Of a stretch of DNA of 58,841 bases, positions 47,279-55,801 are shown in pieces. Under the pieces are notes generated by a model. That model saw nothing but the letters and a program-made list of their open reading frames with translations. It did no database searches and was not told the DNA's origin. Each line of letters begins with the position of its first letter. The stretch's first letter is position 1. The DNA lies in contig JAJCZL010000060.1 of assembly GCA_029262415.1 (NCBI GenBank), forward strand, positions 1 to 58,841, written 5' to 3'. The position numbers and the translations under genes were made by a program. Source of the DNA: Deltaproteobacteria bacterium. Lineage in GTDB: Bacteria; Desulfobacterota; Binatia; UBA1149; JAJCZL01.

Positions 47279-47374
47279 CGCCTACCTCCGTACTACGAAA
47301 TTTAGGAGCCCGGTGTTTTTGACTAGCCGGATCGGTTCGCGTTGCGGCGGCGGCGCGTTCGCGACCGGAGACCA

Positions 47375-47560
47375 TCAGGCGTCGTCTTTGGGTGCCATCA
47401 CTCTGCGGCCCTTGTAGTGGCCACAGGCCCCACAGGCACGGTGGGGGAGCACCCGCTCCCCACAGTTAGAGCACTCGCCCCATTGCGGCGCCGTAAGGGC
47501 GTCATGGGAACGGCGTTTATCGCGTTTTGCGCTGGAAGTCCGTCGCTTAGGTACTGGCAT
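47375..47560 (-). CDS. rpmF: 50S ribosomal protein L32
   Basis: 61 residues: MPVPKRRTSSAKRDKRR, then a zinc ribbon with C30, C33, C43 and C46 (CSNC, CGAC). L32 is a late-assembly large-subunit protein. It directly follows yceD, the universal yceD-rpmF pair. Confidence 0.96.
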   Translation of the reverse strand: MPVPKRRTSSAKRDKRRSHDALTAPQWGECSNCGERVLPHRACGACGHYKGRRVMAPKDDA

Positions 47561-47600
47561 GATTCAATCCTGGATCTTGATACCACCATCGCGGGCGAAT

Positions 47601-48065
47601 TCAACAGCGGCAGGGCTCGCTATTGAGGCTTGCGCCGCATCCCGAGCATAGGCCTTTGCAGTCTTCCGAACACAGGCTTTTGGGTTCCAAGGCCAGCAGA
47701 GCCTGTTCCCGTGCCAAAGCCCCAAGATCGATCTCCTCGCCTTGGTAGCGGTCGAGCCCAGCGTCTGGCTCCAATTCCGGTTCTTTGTCGGACTTTACCA
47801 GCAGAAACTTAAAGTCACGTGTGACAGGTCGGTAGAACTCATCTAGGCAGCGCACGCAGGTGCAAGCCAGATCGCCGGTCAGTCTGCCGGTGACGTGGAC
47901 ATCGGTCCCATAACGGTAGAACTCGGCCGTTACGCTGACGGTGTCACGGAAATACTGCTCGCCGAAGCGCGGCGACTGGTCGATGAGTTCGTTCAGCGCA
48001 TCGGCTGGCTCGCGATAATCGACGAGCTTTACCTGTTCGGAGAGTTCGGTGGTCCGTAGCTTCAT
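47601..48065 (-). CDS. yceD: YceD/DUF177 family 23S rRNA accumulation protein
   Basis: 154 residues. The central CVRCLDEF and the C-terminal cysteine-rich end (CSEDCKGLCSGCGASL) are the DUF177 hallmark. In E. coli YceD is needed for normal 23S rRNA levels, and the gene is almost always next to rpmF, as here. ATG 48065 is preferred over a TTG two codons upstream. It follows lpxD by 12 bases. Confidence 0.92.
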   Translation of the reverse strand: MKLRTTELSEQVKLVDYREPADALNELIDQSPRFGEQYFRDTVSVTAEFYRYGTDVHVTGRLTGDLACTCVRCLDEFYRPVTRDFKFLLVKSDKEPELEPDAGLDRYQGEEIDLGALAREQALLALEPKSLCSEDCKGLCSGCGASLNSEPCRC

Positions 48066-48077
48066 CTGCAAGGTGCC

Positions 48078-49094
48078 TCAGCCTTTGCCCTCTTCCAGCT
48101 CTTTCTCAAGCCGGGCTACTCGGCGGAAGAGTTCGGGAAGACGGCTCAGTTGCACGGCGTAGCGGCGCCACACACCCATATCGGTGGCTGGATAGCCGGC
48201 TACCGCCTTGCCGCTCTCGACAGACTGCAACACCTTAGAGCCGGCCGCGATCTTAACGTCATCGCCAACTTCTAGATGGCCGTTCAGACCAGTCTGGCCG
48301 CCGGTCATCAGGCGCTTGCCGACCCGCGTACTGCCGGCAATACCGCTTTGCGCCGCCAGCAAGGACCCCGCTCCCAGCTTGGCTCCATGGGCCAACATGA
48401 CGAGGTTGTCAAGCTTGCACCCTTCGCCGACTACAGTCACCCCGACCGCTGCGCGATCGACCGTCGCGTTAGATCCGATCTCGACCTTGTCCGCTAGATG
48501 TACCGTGCCTATCTGCGGGATCGGGCGCGGCGGTTTCTCGCCGAGCGGGATGTAGCCGAAACCGTCGCCACCGATCACCGCTCCGGCCTGCAAAACAACG
48601 TCGTCACCGAGCACGACGCTCTCGCGAACTACGGAGGAGGCGTGCGCTGTGAAGCGGTCACCAATAGTTGCGCCGTCGTAGATAGTGACATTCGGGTGAA
48701 TGCAGGCGTCGATACCGATGCGGACGTGCGCCCCAACGACCGCGCAGGCCCCGAGGTAGGCACCCTCGCCTATCTCGGCGGTTGGGTCTATGACGCAAGA
48801 CGGATGGATCCCCGGGCGCGGCTTGGGCCTTGAATCGAAGATCTCGGCCGCATCCACAAAGCTTAGGTAGGGAACATCGGCGCGTAGCACCGTACGGCCG
48901 CCTACCACCTCATCTCGCGAAACGATGACAGCTCCGGCCTTGCTCGTAGCGAGCATCGGCCGATATTTGGGGTTAGCTAAAAAGGTCACATCAGTCGGGC
49001 CCGCCTCATCGATAGGCGCCAACCCGGTGACCTCGAGGTCACCGTCTCCCTCCACCTCGACGTGCAGCTTGGCCGCCAGCTCGGTCAGACGCAT
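48078..49094 (-). CDS. lpxD: UDP-3-O-(3-hydroxyacyl)glucosamine N-acyltransferase
   Basis: 338 residues. Adds the N-linked hydroxyacyl chain from ACP in the third step of lipid A synthesis. An N-terminal uridine-binding domain (about 1-100, DVTFLANPKY) is followed by a left-handed beta-helix of hexapeptide repeats (IGEGAYLGACAVVGAHVRIG and onward); the catalytic His is likely in MLAHGAKLG. The first gene of the long minus-strand block ending at lptE. Other lpx genes and fabZ are not nearby. Confidence 0.95.
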   Translation of the reverse strand: MRLTELAAKLHVEVEGDGDLEVTGLAPIDEAGPTDVTFLANPKYRPMLATSKAGAVIVSRDEVVGGRTVLRADVPYLSFVDAAEIFDSRPKPRPGIHPSCVIDPTAEIGEGAYLGACAVVGAHVRIGIDACIHPNVTIYDGATIGDRFTAHASSVVRESVVLGDDVVLQAGAVIGGDGFGYIPLGEKPPRPIPQIGTVHLADKVEIGSNATVDRAAVGVTVVGEGCKLDNLVMLAHGAKLGAGSLLAAQSGIAGSTRVGKRLMTGGQTGLNGHLEVGDDVKIAAGSKVLQSVESGKAVAGYPATDMGVWRRYAVQLSRLPELFRRVARLEKELEEGKG

Positions 49095-49251
49095 ATATGC
49101 GGTGTAACCCAGGGCATGGAACAGGACAAGGACCCCCGCCGTAGTGGGTCGGCGCCGGGCATTGCGTTTCAGCGGCTACTCCGTAAAAATCGCGCGATTC
49201 GCTGCCCGCTCTCGTGTGGGTAAAGCGTCCGAACCCGGAGACCGCACCGCC

Positions 49252-50124
49252 ATGAAGCCGCTAAAACTCGGCCTGCCCAAAGGCAGCCTCGAACAGACAA
49301 CCATTGAACTCATGCGCAACTCGGGCTGGCGGATCAACACCAGTGGGCGCAGCTACTTTCCTAGTATCGACGACGACGAGATCACCTGCTCCCTGGTACG
49401 TGCCCAGGAGATGTCGCGCCACATAGAGTTCGGCGCACTCGACTGCGGCATCACCGGCAAAGACTGGACGCTGGAAAACGGCTCGGACGTCGAGATCATC
49501 TGTGACCTGGTTTACTCAAAGGCTTCCTTCCGGCCCACGCGCTGGGTGCTGTGTGTGCCCGTCGACTCACCCGCCAAGAGCCCCAAAGACCTCGAAGGCA
49601 AACGAATCTCGACCGAGCTGGTTGGCTTCACCAAACGGTTCTTCGAAGAACGAAAGGTTGAGGTTTCGGTTGAGTTCTCGTGGGGTGCCACCGAGGCCAA
49701 AGTCGCTGCTGGTCTGTGCGATGCAATCGTTGAGGTCACCGAATCCGGCAGCACGATCAAAGCCAACGGCCTCAAGATCATAGAAGAACTGATGCAATCC
49801 AACCCGCAGCTCATCGCCAACAAAAAGGCGATGAAGATCGCATCCAAGCGCGCCAAGATCGAACAGATCGCGACCTTGATGCAGGCCGCACTGCGCGCCG
49901 AAGGTCAGGTCGGACTCAAGATGAACGTAAAGAAATCGGCGGTAGATAAACTAGTGAAGCTGATCCCCAGCATCACCGCGCCGACTATTGCCGACCTGTA
50001 CGGCACCGACTGGGTCTCGATCGAAAGTGTCGTCCCTGAAAAGATCGTTCGCGACATCATCCCCGAGCTGCTTGCTGCAGGCGCTGAAGGCATCGTCGAG
50101 TACCCGCTGAACAAGGTCATCTAA
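49252..50124 (+). CDS. hisG: ATP phosphoribosyltransferase (long form)
   Basis: 290 residues; the first, feedback-controlled step of histidine synthesis. Motifs: [25 protein letters not shown], and the PRPP-binding [17 protein letters not shown]-terminal regulatory domain (about 215-290) marks the long form, which needs no HisZ. ATG 49252 has GGAG 7 bases upstream; the frame is open from 49144. No other his gene is next to it. Confidence 0.95.
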   Translation: MKPLKLGLPKGSLEQTTIELMRNSGWRINTSGRSYFPSIDDDEITCSLVRAQEMSRHIEFGALDCGITGKDWTLENGSDVEIICDLVYSKASFRPTRWVLCVPVDSPAKSPKDLEGKRISTELVGFTKRFFEERKVEVSVEFSWGATEAKVAAGLCDAIVEVTESGSTIKANGLKIIEELMQSNPQLIANKKAMKIASKRAKIEQIATLMQAALRAEGQVGLKMNVKKSAVDKLVKLIPSITAPTIADLYGTDWVSIESVVPEKIVRDIIPELLAAGAEGIVEYPLNKVI

Positions 50125-50290
50125 AGACCGCAGCACTGCCGCCCCCGCCCGCCAAAACCTGCGGCACACTCGCGCATAACGAGTGGCCACTAATACAACA
50201 TCTGTCGTTGCGCACGCGGCCGCGGCCGTGGGATGACCTTCCGAAAGCGCGCGCCTCCTTGGATGAGGCCGTGCAGGGAGGATCGACACG

Positions 50291-51499
50291 ATGATAAGAT
50301 GGACAGTCGTCGCGGCATCAGCCGCATTCATTACCGTGATGGGAACTGGTGTGGGGTTGGCCAACGCGGTTCCCTCGGCGGACATTCAATGCGCACGTTC
50401 AGTTTCGCTGGCGACACAAGCATTGCTGCGCGCCGACGCGCGCTTTCTCAACCGTTGCCTGTTGGCCACCCAAGACGACCGTAGGGCTTTCCCCGCCGAT
50501 ACGCTCTGCGCCGCATTGCGCACCAAGGGCAAAGGCATCGACCAACGCGAACGGAAGACGCGGCGCATTATCCAAACGCGATGCCGACGTGAGCTACCCG
50601 CATGGTTGCCGGTGGCTTGCAACGCGCCCGGCAGTTGGCTGGGTCGCAGCGTCAATAGCGCCGCCGATCTGGCCGAATGCGCCGTACGCTCAACCCACTG
50701 TGCGGCGCTCACGTCCGTCGGCTCGACCTTCGACAACGTCTCGAACCTGCTCGGCGCGCAGAACAGCGCCAACCTTACGTTCGAGTACAGCGAGTCACCG
50801 GGAAACACTCTCGCTGGGTGTTTTGCCGCGGGGCCGGTCCCGACAACGACCACGTCAACGCTACCCTCACCAGGCACGACCGTGCCGATGGTGACGACAA
50901 CGATGCCTGCAGCAACCACAACCACGCTCGGACAGTCAACCACAACGACGGTTGGACCGACGACGACAACAGTCGGCCAGGCAACAACGACGACGACGAT
51001 CATCACACCGGCGACCCCGACCTTGGTGATTACCGAGTTCATGAGCAATCCGGCCGCACAGTCCGACTCTGCGGGCGAGTACTTCGAAGTTTTCAACGCC
51101 GGTGCTGCCGGCGCACAGCTTGAAGGACTTACCGTTGCCGACCTCGGCTCCGATTCGTTCACGATAGATCTGCCGCTAACGCTTCCAGCCGGCGGCTACG
51201 CGGTGTTCGCGAAAAGCGCAACGGCTGCAGACGGTCTCGGCGTTTTCGTTTACGCGAGCCGTATGAGTCTGACCAACAGCGCCGACGCGATCGTGCTCAG
51301 CATGAACGGCGTTGAGATCGACCGAGTCGTCTACGACAGCACGTTTCCGCTCACGGCGGGAGCCGCGACGGAACTCGACCGAGACTCGACAGACACGGCC
51401 ATGAATGACAATCCGACGGCTTGGTGTGACGCTCAGGCCCCAATGGCCGACGGCGACTCGGGAACACCCGGATCAGCGAACAGGAGCTGCGCACCGTAG
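50291..51499 (+). CDS. Exported protein with threonine-rich linker and lamin-tail domain
   Basis: 402 residues. Signal peptide (about 1-26); a Cys-containing helical domain (about 30-175, CARSVSLATQALLRADARF, RRIIQTRCRREL); a threonine-rich linker of about 60 residues (VPTTTTSTLP, MPAATTTTLGQ); and a C-terminal lamin-tail domain (LVITEFMSNP, EYFEVFNAGAAGAQLEGL, then ADAIVLSMNGVEIDRVVY). Lamin-tail domains occur in secreted nucleases and surface proteins. Linker and Cys pattern resemble exported proteins of unclassified deltaproteobacterial genomes. Function unknown; it converges on the propeller-like gene. Confidence 0.7.
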   Translation: MIRWTVVAASAAFITVMGTGVGLANAVPSADIQCARSVSLATQALLRADARFLNRCLLATQDDRRAFPADTLCAALRTKGKGIDQRERKTRRIIQTRCRRELPAWLPVACNAPGSWLGRSVNSAADLAECAVRSTHCAALTSVGSTFDNVSNLLGAQNSANLTFEYSESPGNTLAGCFAAGPVPTTTTSTLPSPGTTVPMVTTTMPAATTTTLGQSTTTTVGPTTTTVGQATTTTTIITPATPTLVITEFMSNPAAQSDSAGEYFEVFNAGAAGAQLEGLTVADLGSDSFTIDLPLTLPAGGYAVFAKSATAADGLGVFVYASRMSLTNSADAIVLSMNGVEIDRVVYDSTFPLTAGAATELDRDSTDTAMNDNPTAWCDAQAPMADGDSGTPGSANRSCAP

Positions 51500-51566
51500 C
51501 ACCGGCCTGGTTTTTACTGCCGACCAAATCCGGCCGTAAAACCGGGGTCTACACCGAAAGAGTGCG

Positions 51567-51625
51567 AGGCACGGCGACGAAAGTGGCCCGCAAGGCCGGT
51601 CGTCGCGCCTTGCGGGCGCGTGCCT
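51567..51625. other. Long imperfect palindrome between convergent genes
   Basis: AGGCACG (51567-51573) pairs with CGTGCCT (51619-51625); inside, CCCGCAAGG (51587-51595) pairs with CCTTGCGGG (51608-51616). An alternative inner stem GCGACGA (51574-51580)/TCGTCGC (51600-51606) excludes the second. It lies in the 230-base gap between two convergent genes and lacks a T tract. It may end both transcripts or be a structured 3' end. Confidence 0.45.
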
Positions 51626-51732
51626 AGAAAATCTACTTCGGAGACGCCGACTACGACAGACAGCGCTTTGCCGAACTCTCAGGGTTTTGGTGAGAGCTTT
51701 AGTCGCCCCCTGTGAAGACGAAGCTTACGACT

Positions 51733-53193
51733 CTATCTCTTGCTCTTGCGCGGGGGGCGCACCGCTTTTCCCAAGATAGGCTGATAACAGCCGTTGGCGG
51801 GATTGCAGCAACCCTGTTCCGGCATACAAACTGACGCCGAGTCTCGAGGATCGTGGCGTTTCAACTCGGTGTAAATGAAGACTTGGGTCAGTCCATTGAG
51901 ATTGTGGCCTGGAATTAGGTCGCAGGTTGAAATAAAGGCCACGCCTCGGCCATTACCGGTGATGGTGGGAAACTGGTTGTCGCAATTTTGTGTCCGGGTT
52001 ATCTGGCGCACGCGCCGCGTGCCGTCGAGGCGAAAGATCTCCCTATTGCCGTCGGTGTTAAATGGCGGGGGTCCACCTAGTTTCGCCCGCTTGTCGGGAT
52101 TTATCAGTTCGGATATCGATTCAAGGGCGATTTTTGCGCCACCGTCGCTGACTACCGGACTCGTAACGGATGCTCCTTCGACCGCTGTGAACTGGCGTAG
52201 AACCGGATGGAGAACCCTATACTTGTATACCTGGAAGCCGCTGACGCCGACGCCGAACAAGTCCGCGTCGCTTACAAATACCGCCGAAGGGCCTCCGGCA
52301 CTCAGGCCGGTCCCCGACATGCTCGGCTGAACGCTGAAGGTGCCGGGACTATTTGAAACCGACACCTGAGTGGTCAGCGCTGCACCACGTTTGAACTGGT
52401 AGACGTTTGTGCCGCTAGCGCCGTTGCTGAGCTGATCGTGGTCGGATTCGTAGGTGATCGACTCGCACTGATTGGGAAAGAAGAACCCTCCCACACTCGG
52501 TGAACGGCTGGTGGTGCCGATAGGTCCGGAACTGACCTGGGTGAACTGGAAATCTTGGTAGGTCTTATCGGCAAAGTCGACATAGTACACTTCGGGACTA
52601 CCGTCTGTGTTGCTCAGCCCTGTCGGTGGTGTGAGCGGTCGCGAGCCATCGTTGTCGTCGATGTCTCCGGTAGATTGGAACACGATACAGCGGCCGGTGT
52701 CGCTCGGTGCCGGTACGGTGTTGACTACCGGCGCCAAGGTGTTGGTCAACTGACGAATTGCGCCACTATCTTGGATCCATATGAACAGTTCCGGATTGCC
52801 GTCGGCGTTGCCTACCGACGGCTCCAGGTCCCCGGTAGAAATGAAAGCGATAATCGAAGGCCATTTCGTGCGCCAGTCGTCGGTAAGTCGAGAGGCGCTA
52901 TAGCTTTCACCTCCCGTCGTAGAGGTTATCCTCTGGGTGCTCTTCGTTAGAGCATTGTAGAGGTAGACCTCGCGGTGTCCGAGTTGAGACGTGCCCGGTC
53001 CGAGCACGTCGCCGTCGGACGTGAAAACCAGCTCCTCTCCTCGTATCTGACGAATACGTGGTTCCCAAATATTACCTTCGGTTATCGACGTCGCTTGGAC
53101 AAGTATGTGGCGGTCGGCGCTCTTGGCACTTACCGCGGATGGCACGAGCATAGCCACCACGAGTAGGAAGAATTTTGGGAACATATGAACCAT
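51733..53193 (-). CDS. Secreted beta-propeller-like (TolB/WD40-type) protein, paralogue A
   Basis: 486 residues with a signal peptide (MVHMFPKFFLLVVAMLVPSAVSA). Repeats of the TolB-like type: FTSDGDVLGPG, AFISTGDLEPSVGNADGNPE, CIVFQSTGDIDDNDG, ITYESDHDQLSNG, IALESISELINPD and FISTCDLIPGHNLNG, as in six- to seven-bladed propellers. A C-terminal cysteine cluster (GCCNPANGCY) precedes a basic tail. A full paralogue, cut by the window edge, is at 57543. No catalytic residues recognised. A candidate promoter is at 53288-53317. Confidence 0.75.
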   Translation of the reverse strand: MVHMFPKFFLLVVAMLVPSAVSAKSADRHILVQATSITEGNIWEPRIRQIRGEELVFTSDGDVLGPGTSQLGHREVYLYNALTKSTQRITSTTGGESYSASRLTDDWRTKWPSIIAFISTGDLEPSVGNADGNPELFIWIQDSGAIRQLTNTLAPVVNTVPAPSDTGRCIVFQSTGDIDDNDGSRPLTPPTGLSNTDGSPEVYYVDFADKTYQDFQFTQVSSGPIGTTSRSPSVGGFFFPNQCESITYESDHDQLSNGASGTNVYQFKRGAALTTQVSVSNSPGTFSVQPSMSGTGLSAGGPSAVFVSDADLFGVGVSGFQVYKYRVLHPVLRQFTAVEGASVTSPVVSDGGAKIALESISELINPDKRAKLGGPPPFNTDGNREIFRLDGTRRVRQITRTQNCDNQFPTITGNGRGVAFISTCDLIPGHNLNGLTQVFIYTELKRHDPRDSASVCMPEQGCCNPANGCYQPILGKAVRPPRKSKR

Positions 53194-53287
53194 CGCCTAT
53201 AAACCAGGGTAAAAACGAAATACAGATCGTAACAGACTCGCAGCCTTAAGCTACGGCCGGTCAAAGTCTCTACCTGCAGCCGTGGTC

Positions 53288-53317
53288 ATGATAACGTCCC
53301 TTACCGTTTATCGTCAA
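53288..53317 (-). promoter_or_regulatory. Candidate promoter for propeller protein A
   Basis: On the minus strand TTGACG (53312-53317) is followed after 18 bases by TATCAT (53288-53293). This is a good sigma-70 match, with an expected start near 53281 and a leader of about 90 bases to the ATG at 53193. The rest of 53194-53442 shows no gene. Confidence 0.45.
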
Positions 53318-53442
53318 GTACAAATCACGCCGGGTTCACCCCCATGTGGGTAGTGTCCATGGAACTCGCTACCAGTTATCTGACGGACCGGGACGACGAA
53401 ACCGGGCCGTTTAATCCGAACGCTTCGCTGCTCGTAGCGCCC

Positions 53443-55107
53443 CTACTTCAGCTGCGCCTTGTACTGCGAATCGGTGTCCTTCTTGATCTCGTTCATCGTT
53501 GCCCCAATGCAGAGCCCATCGCTCGTGAGCATCTGGATCGTCGGCGCGATGTTGCCCGTAAGTAACGCGACGACTCCAGTTGGCAGCGCGGTCTGGAACT
53601 TGGCCGCACTGTTCTTGCCTTTGGCGTCGGCCTTGCCCTTTCCGGGATCGCCCGACACATAGCCTATCTTCGCAATGCCGTCGGTCGAGTTGTCCTTGTC
53701 CTTGTATCCGTAGCCCTTCGTGCCCTTGGCCTTCCAGCAAGGTTTGCTCGCGCACGTCTGACCTGCGCGAGCCACGCTGAAGCCCTGGACGAGGCCGCCG
53801 AGGTCGTCGTAGATGCATAGAGCGACGCTAGTGCTATCACCAACCGGGTCGCCGAACGCGCCCTGAGTGGTTGTCGTGGCAACCTTCTTCCACTGAAGCT
53901 TCATCTTCTCCTTCCCGACGCGCTCCTCGTTGTAGTCGAGCTTGGCCCGGACCGCGGCGGTACAAACGGGCTGCGGCGAACTGCTACAGGCCGCGCCCGC
54001 TGGCAGCGTCGTCGTAGTGCTGCTCGTCGTCGTGCTGGTTGTCGTCGAGGTGGTCGTGGTCGTCGTGATTGTGCTAGTCGTAGTGATCGTCGTCGTCGGG
54101 GGTAGCGCAGTGAACAGGTAGCCGATATCAGCGAGGGTCTCGATCTCGAAGGCACGGTAGACTCGCTTCTTCGCTCCCGGGGCGATTGAGGGTGTCATAA
54201 TCGCCGTTGATCCGACGCCGAAGTCGAAGTGGGCCATGCTGCTGCCATTGTTCCACGTCGACGGCGAGTAGATTGGAGGCGAGCTGCCAAAGGCGGTGGT
54301 TGCAAGCGGCCCGGTGAATACGACGTCGTTGCTCGTCAGGTCGGCCGCGTTGGCGTTGATCACGCCTCCGGCCAGGTAGAGGTCCTTCCCCCCAACGTCT
54401 GTCTCCAAAAAGCTGTCAAATGCGGCAAAGACTCCACTTACGCCCGGGTTGTTGTTGGCGATGAGGCTGGTGCCATCCGATGCTGCGAACGACAAGATGC
54501 CGAGACCATGGGTGACCTCGTGCAGGATTACCGAGAATAGGTCGAACTCGCCAAAAGCTGGGTTGCCGGTGCCAGAGTTCCACGAGTAGCCGAAATCAAC
54601 GGTCGTAACTACGTCGGGAACCGCTCCACTCGGGTCTATACCCGTGGTTAGGTGGTCAAAGGCGAAGCCGCCTGCAAAACCGTCGGGCGCGCCGAATACG
54701 AACGGTCCGGCAGCGGCCAGGAAGCCCGATCCGTCAAGCTGCGAGACCTGAAATTCGATGTCGAGCGTACCCAGCTCGTTTAAGACCGCATCAACGTAAC
54801 TAAGTACGGCGGCCACGGTCGCTCTGCGCGTAGCACCCTCGACCGGATCATCGAAGCCTATGCCGGTAGCCGTTGTCACGTCCAGGTAGGTCACATTATA
54901 GGTCCCCACCGCTGCTGCGCGCTCGACAACGGCTTCTGGCTGCTGCGGCCAGTCGGATTCATAGATGAGTTGCCAGTTGCCATCGCCGTCGCGGTAGCCG
55001 ACTTGACGATCTTCGGCGGCCAGCCCGGGCCCGACAAGCACTGCGCAACTCAACGCTGCGACGGTCAACGTGAAAGCTACCGCAGATAAACGGACCAAAA
55101 GTCTCAT
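53443..55107 (-). CDS. Exported zinc metalloprotease-like protein with threonine linker
   Basis: 554 residues. Signal peptide (about 1-30); a protease domain with HEVTHGLG (His196, Glu197, His200) after DLFSVILHE; a pure Thr/Ser linker (about 335-370); and a C-terminal region with CIYDDLGGL, SKPCWKAKGTKGYGYKDK and GKGKADAKGKN. Downstream of HEVTHGLGILS the position of the third metzincin ligand is Ser, not His; a later residue may serve. Homologous linkers and lysine-rich tails occur in exported proteins of deltaproteobacteria-like genomes. GGGGGG sits 7 bases upstream of the ATG. Confidence 0.75.
   Translation of the reverse strand: MRLLVRLSAVAFTLTVAALSCAVLVGPGLAAEDRQVGYRDGDGNWQLIYESDWPQQPEAVVERAAAVGTYNVTYLDVTTATGIGFDDPVEGATRRATVAAVLSYVDAVLNELGTLDIEFQVSQLDGSGFLAAAGPFVFGAPDGFAGGFAFDHLTTGIDPSGAVPDVVTTVDFGYSWNSGTGNPAFGEFDLFSVILHEVTHGLGILSFAASDGTSLIANNNPGVSGVFAAFDSFLETDVGGKDLYLAGGVINANAADLTSNDVVFTGPLATTAFGSSPPIYSPSTWNNGSSMAHFDFGVGSTAIMTPSIAPGAKKRVYRAFEIETLADIGYLFTALPPTTTITTTSTITTTTTTSTTTSTTTSSTTTTLPAGAACSSSPQPVCTAAVRAKLDYNEERVGKEKMKLQWKKVATTTTQGAFGDPVGDSTSVALCIYDDLGGLVQGFSVARAGQTCASKPCWKAKGTKGYGYKDKDNSTDGIAKIGYVSGDPGKGKADAKGKNSAAKFQTALPTGVVALLTGNIAPTIQMLTSDGLCIGATMNEIKKDTDSQYKAQLK
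54002..54107 (-). repeat. Low-complexity ACN codon run encoding the threonine linker
   Basis: About 106 bases of near-repetitive GTC/GTG/GTA triplets on the plus strand, that is ACN threonine codons on the coding strand with a few Ser and Ile. Codon choice is mixed, so it is not a single-unit microsatellite. Mucin-like, probably extended and possibly O-glycosylated. A similar run is in the lamin-tail gene at 50836-51015. Confidence 0.75.
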
Positions 55108-55801
55108 GGCAAGCCCCCCTTATCATCTAACTCCGACCGCGGGGGCCGGACGGGATGTTGGTGCGCCAGTAGCCCCACGCGGACTGCGGTAGTCTACTCA
55201 AGTGGACACGCTGCTGCCAAGGGTTTTCCCGTAGATCAAATGCAATATTTTCATCGTGCGATTGACCGCCACCCGTTACAGTCAGCCCGCGACCAACTGG
55301 CCCGCCCCATACACCCCGCCGAGCAACAAAACCCCCGGGCTACGTGCCGGTTTCCGCGCGGAACTCGCCGGGGTTTATGGGATTGCACAAGCCTTGCGTC
55401 GCCAGCGCCACGGGCGCACCTTGAGCCATTATTATGTAGGGAGGCCGGGTAGGTTCGGCTGAGTTTTGGCACCGTACGGCGTGTCGAGTTCGGGCTCCCT
55501 CCTGGTGGCGCCGGTGTCGAACCCGTTCGATGCCGACCCGGGGAATGATAAGGATCCAGAGACGCACACGTTAGTGGTCACGATCACCAATCCACGGAAC
55601 ATCTGTCTTTTCGCGTCCGATGTGAAGGACTCCGGTCCTCCTTGGGGGACGCATGATCGTGGCCAACTACGGCGGTCGGAGCCGGTTCGGCGAGCGTGCC
55701 ACCGCGATCCCGATCTACGTCGAGGAATAGAAGCGGCACTGACCTACTAGGCCTGAAATAAGCGCTAAGCCAATCGGCAAAGCGCGCAAGGTCTGTGACC
55801 T
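55108..55801. other. Long intergenic stretch without a resolved gene
   Basis: About 690 bases. Short open frames exist on both strands, for example plus 55466-55750 (with VVTITNPRNICLFASDVKDSG), but none has a clear ribosome-binding site, family motif or convincing codon pattern. They may be decayed genes. The promoter of the metalloprotease should lie near 55130-55250. No hairpin with a T tract, tRNA or repeat was seen. Confidence 0.4.

Noticed and set aside
51508-51627. Arg/Lys-rich open stretch (VARKAGRRALRARA) after the lamin-tail gene
   Set aside because: Looks histone H1-like but has no start codon or ribosome-binding site and coincides with the palindrome.
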